DNA from: Lolium rigidum
Lineage: Eukaryota; Streptophyta; Magnoliopsida; Poales; Poaceae
Length of the DNA: 64,000 nucleotides
Direction of reading: 5' to 3'
Assembly (NCBI RefSeq): GCF_022539505.1
Contig: NC_061508.1
Coordinates: 341,881,484 to 341,945,483 of the forward strand
Positions 58,061 to 64,000 of this stretch are shown here, one piece after another (within the stretch, counting starts at the first letter, position 1; each line of letters begins with the position of its first letter). Made by a program: the position numbers and the translations under genes. Below the pieces are notes generated by a model. It did not search any database. It was given only the letters and a program-made list of their open reading frames with translations, and had not been told where the DNA came from.

Positions 58061-58563
58061 TTAGCCCCCGAAGCTGGCAAGGTCCTGCGTTTAGAAGGAC
58101 CTAGGCAGGTTTTCCTGGCTTCTCGAATATATTAGACGGCACTTGGAGGGGCCGACTGAGGATTTCCATTCAGCCGGCTGCGCCCTCATCCGGCTCGTTC
58201 CTGCCGGCTGCTTCTAGCCGGCCGCTTTTTATACTTGTGCAGTTTTTGCTTTCTCGCCAGATCTGATGGCGCCTCCGCCTTGCTGATGAATTTTGGCTCG
58301 AGTGGAACTTCTTGTCCGGCTCCGGCTCGCTGCGCGCCGGAGTCTCCGCCGCCTCGGGTTCTGCGCCCGACTTGACCGGCCTGACGCTAGGCTCTGCCGC
58401 CGGTTCGTCTGGTCACATCAATGTCCTTCCGGATCCGGTGCGGTAGTGGGCGACGTGGTGTGGCCGTTTCTGGTAACGGTAGCGGTCGTGGGAGGAGTTA
58501 TGGCGCAGGAAACCGGAGACGTGGCCCACGTCGGCCACTTGGAGGCCAACCGCCGCGGTCGGC

Positions 58564-58570
58564 TATAAAT
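58564..58570 (+). promoter_or_regulatory. Candidate TATA box of the antisense gene in element E
   Basis: TATAAAT within GGCTATAAATGCCGCGG lies about 310 bp upstream of the preferred ATG at 58873, on the gene's strand and opposite to the retroelement's own transcription. Confidence 0.5.
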
Positions 58571-58872
58571 GCCGCGGGGCGGTACCGAGGCGGCACTTGC
58601 CCCTTTCTTCTTCCTCGCGCTCCTGCCTTGCTCCTTCGCTTCGCTCGAGCGCTTCGCTGCTCCGACGCCGTTCTTCATCCGCTCTTCTGGCGAATCTCAG
58701 CGAGCGGTCGCCCCGACGAGCCTCCGCCGAGCTACCGCCGCAAGCCCGCCAATCCGGCGCCACGGGGCCGCGCGCATCGACGGCGCGATCTTCTCCACCG
58801 CGATCTCCTCCGGTGAGGAGCGGCTCTTCTTCGCCCTTCCGCCTCTCTTGGACCTCCTCTTCTTCGTCCTCG

Positions 58873-60446
58873 ATGGCCCAGCCGAGCGGCTCCTGGAAGG
58901 GCTCCTACATGCAAGACGACGACATTGCCCGGTTCGTGCGCCTCCGCCGCATCCCGGCGGGGGTGATTACCAGGGCGCCGGGCGAGGAGCAGGAGCCTCG
59001 GCCGGAGCCCGGCGAACACGTGGTCTTCGGCGCGCATCTCGACCGCGGACTGGGTCTGCCGGCTTCCACCTTCTTCCGCCGGTTCCTCGATCACTTCGGC
59101 CTGCAGCCGCACCACCTGCCGGCCAACGCCATGATCCTCCTCAGCTGCTACGTGGCCTTCATGGAAGGCTACGCCGGCTTGTGGCCGGACGTGGAGTTTT
59201 GGAGCCGGCTCTTCTACATCAAGGCGCAGACGACCGAAGGCCGCCTGAGGACCTGCGGCGCCGCCTCCATCTATCCCCGTACGGGTACGTCCTTCCCGCG
59301 GATTCCGACTGTCGATTCTGTAAAGAATTGGCAGATGTCTTTCTTTTATGTGCGGAACGAGAACCCGGCCTTCGACCGGCTCAATCTGCCGGAATTCAAC
59401 CCGGCCGCGCCAGTCGGCCGGATCAACTGGGGCTTCAACGCCAAGTCCTCGAACCCGGACGCGGAGGTGAACCTCCTGTGGGACTTCCTGGGCCGCGTGC
59501 GCCTCGGAGGGCCGGCTGAGTGCCGAGGACCTCCTCTCGCACCTACATCTCGCGCCGGGTCGTACCGCTCCAGTGGCGCGTCCACAAGATCGGCCACATG
59601 TCCGGCTTGCTCGACCCGACACGGACGTCGAAGTTGGAGCTCTCCAAGGCCCAGGTGGCTCACCGGGTGAACAACATCACCAAGGCCAACATGCCGGACA
59701 ACTGGGACTGGGGGCTGGCGCCCTACGATCGGGAGCAGCCGCCTGAACTGGTAAGTTGACGTTTTTCCGTCTTCCGACTTGCGGCAGCGTGGCCGACTCG
59801 ATATTTATCTTGTCTTGTTTTCAGCTTTTCGTCCGCCAAGGCATCGAGGATGGCGACTTGGCGACGAAGGTCTGGACGCCGGATCTCGTTGACCCGGCTG
59901 ACTTAGCCGGCGACCAAGCCGGCGACGACGATCTGCTGGTGGCGCAGGATCAGGGCGGCCAGGGGGAGCATAACCCGCCGCCTTCGCCTGAGCATGAGCA
60001 GGAGCAGGAGCAGGAGCAGCGGCAGGCGGAGCCGGCCCAATCCGGCACGGGGGCCATCCCGGTGGTGCCTCTGCGCGCGGTGCCGCCTACTAGCACGGCG
60101 ACTTCTGCGCCGAAGGGGGAGGAAGCGGGCCGGCGTCGGGTCCACGGCCGCTTCGGAGGCGAGGGCCAAGAAGCAGCGCCGGCTGGCGCCCAAGAAGGTC
60201 CCGGAGAAAGCCGGGTGAGTTCTTTTTCCTCCGTTGTTTGATTCCTTTTCTTTCCTTCCTCTGTACTAATCTTCTCTTGCTTGTTCGACTAGGGCCGCGA
60301 TTAAGTTTACCCAGGGAGGCGGCTCTCGGCAGGCTCCTCCCGTCACGTCGCCGCTTCAGCGGCAGAGGAGGGAGCCAACCCCGCAACCTTCAGCACGCGT
60401 GCGCACGCCGCCGGCTGCTGACGTGCCGCCTGTGGCCACGCCACCT
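58873..60446 (+). pseudogene. Plus-strand spliced gene inside Gypsy element E, 'putative gypsy type transposase' N-terminal domain
   Basis: Exon 1 is 58873-59750 (an upstream in-frame start at 58597 is possible), exon 2 is 59825-60214, and exon 3 runs from 60293 into the N gap. Both introns are GT-AG (GTAAGT..TTTTCAG and GTGAGT..GACTAG). Seen in order: DIARFVRLRRIPAGVITRAP, GEHVVFGAHLDRGLGLPAS, FFRRFLDHFGLQPHHLPANA, AFMEGYAGLWPDVEFWSRLF, then VNNITKANMPDNWDWGLAP. This matches the domain annotated as 'Transposase (putative), gypsy type' in grasses. A frameshift near 59505-59530 and another in exon 2 near 60140 break the frame. It lies antisense to the element, and the name does not mean proven transposase activity. 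Confidence 0.7.
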
Positions 60447-60546
60447 NNNNNNNNNNNNNNNNNNNNNNNNNNNNNNNNNNNNNNNNNNNNNNNNNNNNNN
60501 NNNNNNNNNNNNNNNNNNNNNNNNNNNNNNNNNNNNNNNNNNNNNN
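60447..60546. other. Assembly gap, 100 N
   Basis: Exactly 100 undetermined bases, a conventional placeholder of unknown true length. The sequence to the right does not continue the gene on the left. Confidence 0.99.
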
Positions 60547-60680
60547 TAAGCACCGGGACGCGTGTGCCAGAAGGCATTGCGGGCCGTCGCCCGAGGGACC
60601 AGGGTCAGCCGCAATCCTGGGAGCCTCCCGGCTCTACTGTGTTGCCCGTCGCTGCTCGCCGGTGGGTTTCTGACCGCAAC

Positions 60681-61049
60681 AGGACCCCGGTCCTATTCTT
60701 TACATCTGAAATACAATCTACTGCAATTGTTCTGTACTGTTCTTCGCAAACAAACATCATCATCCACACTATACATCTAATCCTTTGTTTACAGCAAGCC
60801 GGTGAGATTGACAACCTCACTCGTTACGTTGGGGCAAAGTTACGTGATTGTGTTGTGCAGGTTCCACGTTGGCGCCGGAATCCCTGGTGTTGCGCCGCAC
60901 TACACTCCTCCGCCATCAACCTTCAACGTGCTTCTTGACTCCTACTGGTTCGATTAAACCTTGGTTTCTTACAGAGAGAAACTTGCTGCTGTGCGCATCA
61001 CACTTTCCTCTTGGGGTTCCCAACGGACGTGTCAACTACACGCATCATC
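60681..61049 (+). mobile_element. A-family LTR fragment (3' part)
   Basis: It matches the last part of the A LTRs (GGACCCCGGTCC, TACAATCTACTGCAAT, GGTTCCACGTTGGCGCCGGA, CTTGGGGTTCCCAACGGACG). The left border is abrupt at about 60681, and the right end is near CACGCATCA without a primer-binding site. Confidence 0.75.
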
Positions 61050-61850
61050 GGTCACTCATCCTCCCACTACTCCAACACTAGCACGCTTAACTTCCAAGTT
61101 CTTTCCCATCCCGCTTTCAAGTGCTTCACGCGCATGTTGTTGATATAGCATATCAATCCTATTAACATGTTGGTCGATGTCACACTTCTTTATTCTTTGA
61201 ATTCCAAATAATTTTTTAATAAACAAAACTAATGATGTAATAATAATCTTGTATTATAATTGTATTATAATTTTATTTTTTATAAATATTAACTTTAATT
61301 TTAATTTGTATTATGATTGTTTTTTAATTTTAATTATTTGATAAAATTTTTTTGTCAAACCTGAAAATTTGAAAATCTAAAAATCAAAAAATTGGTTAAC
61401 TTTATGGTTAAGTAATAGTAATATTTATGCAGGCTGCATTTATTAATTTAATTTTTTAAAAAAATATAAAATGCTGAATTTTTCATAAAAACTAAAATCT
61501 TCCTGCTTTCATATTTTCATTTGGAATTTTGAGAATCTAAAAATTGGCTAACCGGGTAAATCCCAGTGAATTCGGATGTAACTTTTTCCACGATCATGTT
61601 GATACATTATACATTTTTTTCGACATCGTATGCAAAAGTTAATGTCATTTTAGCTTTTTCTAAACTTGTTTAGCAAAAAAGTTGAAATTCAAATTTATTA
61701 ATTTATCCTAATAGTAGGTTGCGTAACATACAGGAATCTCAAAAAAAATTAATTTTTGAATTTCCTATCATTTTCTTTTATATTTTACAAAGCTAAAAAA
61801 GGCGATCATGGGGGGAGGTGCGTGGAGAGCAAAAAAAAAAAAAACCTAGA
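61050..61850. other. AT-rich intergenic DNA
   Basis: Low-complexity AT-rich sequence with no recognised gene. It may belong to the CACTA-type element whose end is at 62069. Confidence 0.4.
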
Positions 61851-62069
61851 AAAGCTTTAGTCCCGGTTGGTAAAGCGAACCGGGACTAAAGACTTTTGCC
61901 CCGGAGGCAACCTTCCGCCACCCCTTTAATCCCGATTCGTAATACCAATCAGGACTAAAGGTTTTCTAGAATGAACCGGGACCAATGCCTCTCATTAGTC
62001 CCGGTTCGTTTTTAAACCGAGGCTAAAGCTTGCAGGGGTGTTGGACGAAAGTCCTGTTTTCTACTAGTG
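61851..62069. mobile_element. CACTA-type element, right terminal part
   Basis: The right end, read in reverse, is CACTAGTAGAAAACAGGACT at 62069. Subterminal repeats TTTAGTCCCGGTT/AACCGGGACTAAAG occur several times in both orientations. The left terminus was not found. Confidence 0.6.
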
Positions 62070-62414
62070 GCTGTTAATTCTTGGTATGGTCAAATTAACC
62101 ACGAGCTAATTGCTCCAATCACGCACGAACATGTGAAAATTTCGACCGGTGCACTCGCCCGCTTACGAAGCATGAATCATCATAGTTTAAAAGCCGGACG
62201 GGTTCGTTGGTTCGGCCGGGAAAATCTGAACCGATGGTCTCACCAGTTTTTTTACAGCAAAAGCCGGGAAATAAAATGTTGCAAGAATAATCATACTCGT
62301 GACCTTCAGCTAGAAAAAAAGTATCACCACATAGTTTTTTTGGCTCCCCTAATTAATATGATCTGTATAGGTATTGTGCAGTATTCAGATCTTATAAGAA
62401 TTTTTCCTATACTA
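62070..62414. other. Intergenic DNA, nothing recognised
   Basis: Only a chance reading frame without domain similarity is present. Confidence 0.4.
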
Positions 62415-62628
62415 GTTTGATTCATAGGAACATATCCTTTAGTATAACTCCTATGGAAATATTGTGGTGCAAATTTTATAGGAACAACATATTAGTTCAT
62501 ATCTCATGGAAAACTTATTTGGAACAATAAAAGAAAACTTCTATTTTCAAAGGATTTTTCTAGGCATAACATCGGAATCCTATGTTTTTTTTTTCTATTC
62601 ATATGATTTTCCTATCTATGAATCAAAC
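62415..62628. mobile_element. MITE, about 214 bp
   Basis: The terminal inverted repeats are GTTTGATTCATAGGAA and CTATGAATCAAAC, with secondary internal repeats of TCCTATG/CATAGGA. The target-site duplication is not clear. Confidence 0.6.
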
Positions 62629-63127
62629 AAGCCATACCGCATAATACCTATTAAACTCACCATGTTTTCTGCTTACGTATTGAAATACACCCTATATAAA
62701 CTTTTTATGCTCATTTTGTTTATTAAAAATTATAATTTTCTATCACCGTTGAACCGGATGAACCGATCTAGTTTTTAAACTACAGCTGGAAGTACTAGTA
62801 GGTTCATAATTCAAGTGCTAGGTAATTAAGCGTGTTGACCGTTTGATCAATTCATGCATGTAAGGCGATTAGGCAAGACGCTACTCTCTTCGTAGTACGG
62901 CGAGGTGCTCATTCTTTTTCTCCTCCTCATCTTCTCCGATTGATAAGTTTCGTCTTGTACGTGCCGACATGCATGCTAGGATTGTGTACTAGTCTAGCTA
63001 CGCTTTCAGTTCCTTGGTCTACCCAGCATTGGACACAGTTCGGTAGTCGATCGACTTGGACAGACCTCATCGCCTGGCTCCGGCCACCGTCGGTGACCGC
63101 GCGTGTACCACATCGTTCCGTAGGTAA
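62629..63127. other. Intergenic DNA, nothing recognised
   Basis: No gene or transposon border was identified. Confidence 0.4.
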
Positions 63128-63418
63128 GAGCAAGAACAATAGAAGAGTTAGCAGTTGACTATATGTTTTTGCCATGTCATCTGTAGTTTATTTGTAGTTA
63201 GCACATATAATAGTTAGATACAAATATAAAGTACTATATATGCATATGACACACCTCGCAATCTCGTAAAGTGCGTAGGAACATATGCTACAGCTAGCTA
63301 GTGACCCACCTTGATTATCTTGTAGCCTGTTTTTCTTCTCTCTCCTCTTCTCTCTCATCTAACTGAGCAAAACTATATTATCTTATAGTCTGCTGATTAT
63401 ATCTTATTGTACTTGCTC
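63128..63418. mobile_element. Tourist-like MITE, 291 bp
   Basis: The terminal inverted repeats are GAGCAAGAACAATAG and TTATTGTACTTGCTC, flanked by TAA at 63125-63127 and 63419-63421, the 3-bp target-site duplication of PIF/Harbinger-type elements. Confidence 0.8.
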
Positions 63419-63421
63419 TAA

Positions 63422-63762
63422 GTACATACGCGGACTTGGCGGACCTTGTCATTGCAAAGCATTAAAGCAAGCGTGGAAATCACAATTAATTAGGAACTGT
63501 ACTACACTTAACTTTGTGTTAGGGCACCCAGGCCAGCTGAAGACAACGTACGGGAGAAGCTGATCGAGATCCTGTTTTTTTTTTGTTGTCAAAAAAAAAA
63601 AAGATCGAGAACCTGGTGCGGCTGAAGATGCGAACGACGGCGCAAGGAGTTCAAATGAAGAGCCACGGCCCAAGAGGCCCACAAAGCCCAGCCCGCAATA
63701 CATGGCCAACGCAACAGAGTCAACCAAGCGCGTCACTGACAGTGTGACACACACCGCCACTC
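63422..63762. other. Intergenic DNA, nothing recognised
   Basis: T-run then A-run at 63572-63602 (TTTTTTTTTT..AAAAAAAAAA). No coding evidence was found. Confidence 0.4.
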
Positions 63763-64000
63763 ACTACGGGAACCAGTCAAGGTGCCGACGGCCGCCGGCC
63801 GTCGGCACAGCTTGCGTTGCCTTCGGCACAGGCTTGTGCCGACGGCAGCCGTCGGCACCTTGCCGTCGGCACAATAACGCCTCGGCACAAGCAAAGTTGC
63901 CGTCGGCACAGGCTGGTCGTCGGCACAGCATCCTGTGCCGACGGCAAAGCCGTCGGCATAGAAATAACGCCGTTTGGTAATTCTGGCTCAAATTTTTTTA
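63763..64000 (+). mobile_element. CACTA transposon, left end with subterminal repeat array (runs off the window)
   Basis: It begins CACTACGGGAACCAG with ACT as the preceding 3 bases. About eleven copies, eight of them perfect, of GTGCCGACGGC / GCCGTCGGCAC follow in both orientations within 180 bp. Such arrays are where CACTA transposase binds in known elements. The coding part lies beyond the window. Confidence 0.82.

Noticed and set aside
58732..59622. Minus-strand frame of 296 residues opposite the antisense gene in element E
   Set aside because: It is a compositional shadow of the plus-strand frame, which carries the recognisable domain and splice sites.
63778..63960. Repeat array resembling a CRISPR
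   Set aside because: The repeats are short, in both orientations, irregularly spaced and adjacent to a CACTA terminus in a plant genome.

Overview
The window looks like nuclear DNA of a temperate (Pooideae-type) grass from a draft assembly. The evidence is one intact, intron-containing plant potassium-transporter gene, a BARE/Angela-like Copia LTR, several Triticeae/Poeae-style Gypsy families, CACTA, hAT and Tourist-type elements, and a 100-bp run of N at 60447-60546. Genus is not resolvable by eye. No rRNA, tRNA, CRISPR or bacterial operon structure is visible; almost everything outside the one host gene is transposon-derived.

Layout. 1-2.2 kb: the end of a CACTA element inserted in an internally deleted hAT-type (TTF zinc-finger/ZMYM1-like) transposase relic, followed by a GC-rich flank with a minisatellite. 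2.4-7.7 kb: AT-rich intergenic DNA with a 332-bp tandem duplication and a Copia pol relic. 7.7-13.6 kb: HAK/KUP/KT K+ transporter on the + strand, eight coding exons giving an intact 770-residue frame, with two MITEs in the last intron. 13.6-18.1 kb: gene-poor DNA, then a small CACTA element carrying a nested element. 18.1-23.2 kb: strongly decayed BARE/Angela-like Copia with a clear 3' LTR.

23.3-54.6 kb is one old Gypsy element (called H here) split open by younger insertions. Its parts are the 5' LTR and PBS (23.3-23.9), gag (24.0-26.2), RT-RNase H (33.76-35.45), integrase (51.15-52.2) and a spliced antisense gene (52.8-54.6). The first insertion (26.2-33.76, minus strand) has LTRs of two different families at its ends and has lost gag-PR-RT. 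The second insertion zone (35.46-51.14) contains element C, a complete non-autonomous LTR element with matching target-site duplications (CACGC) that carries one ORF for a predicted membrane protein. It also contains element A (gag-protease) and two solo LTRs. A block of about 2.85 kb (34621-37457 and 42511-45377) occurs twice: one copy holds element A with its internal region, the other holds only A's solo LTR.

54.6-57.2 kb: another minus-strand element with mismatched LTRs. 57.2-60.4 kb: 3' LTR of a further minus-strand Gypsy (E) and a plus-strand spliced gene of the 'putative gypsy type transposase' kind, cut by the gap. 60.7-64 kb: LTR fragment, CACTA end, two MITEs, and the start of a large CACTA element with a GC-rich subterminal repeat array running off the window.

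The transporter is the only convincing host gene. The most unusual items are the membrane-protein ORF of element C, the duplicated block with two different nested states, and the antisense spliced genes in the Gypsy elements.
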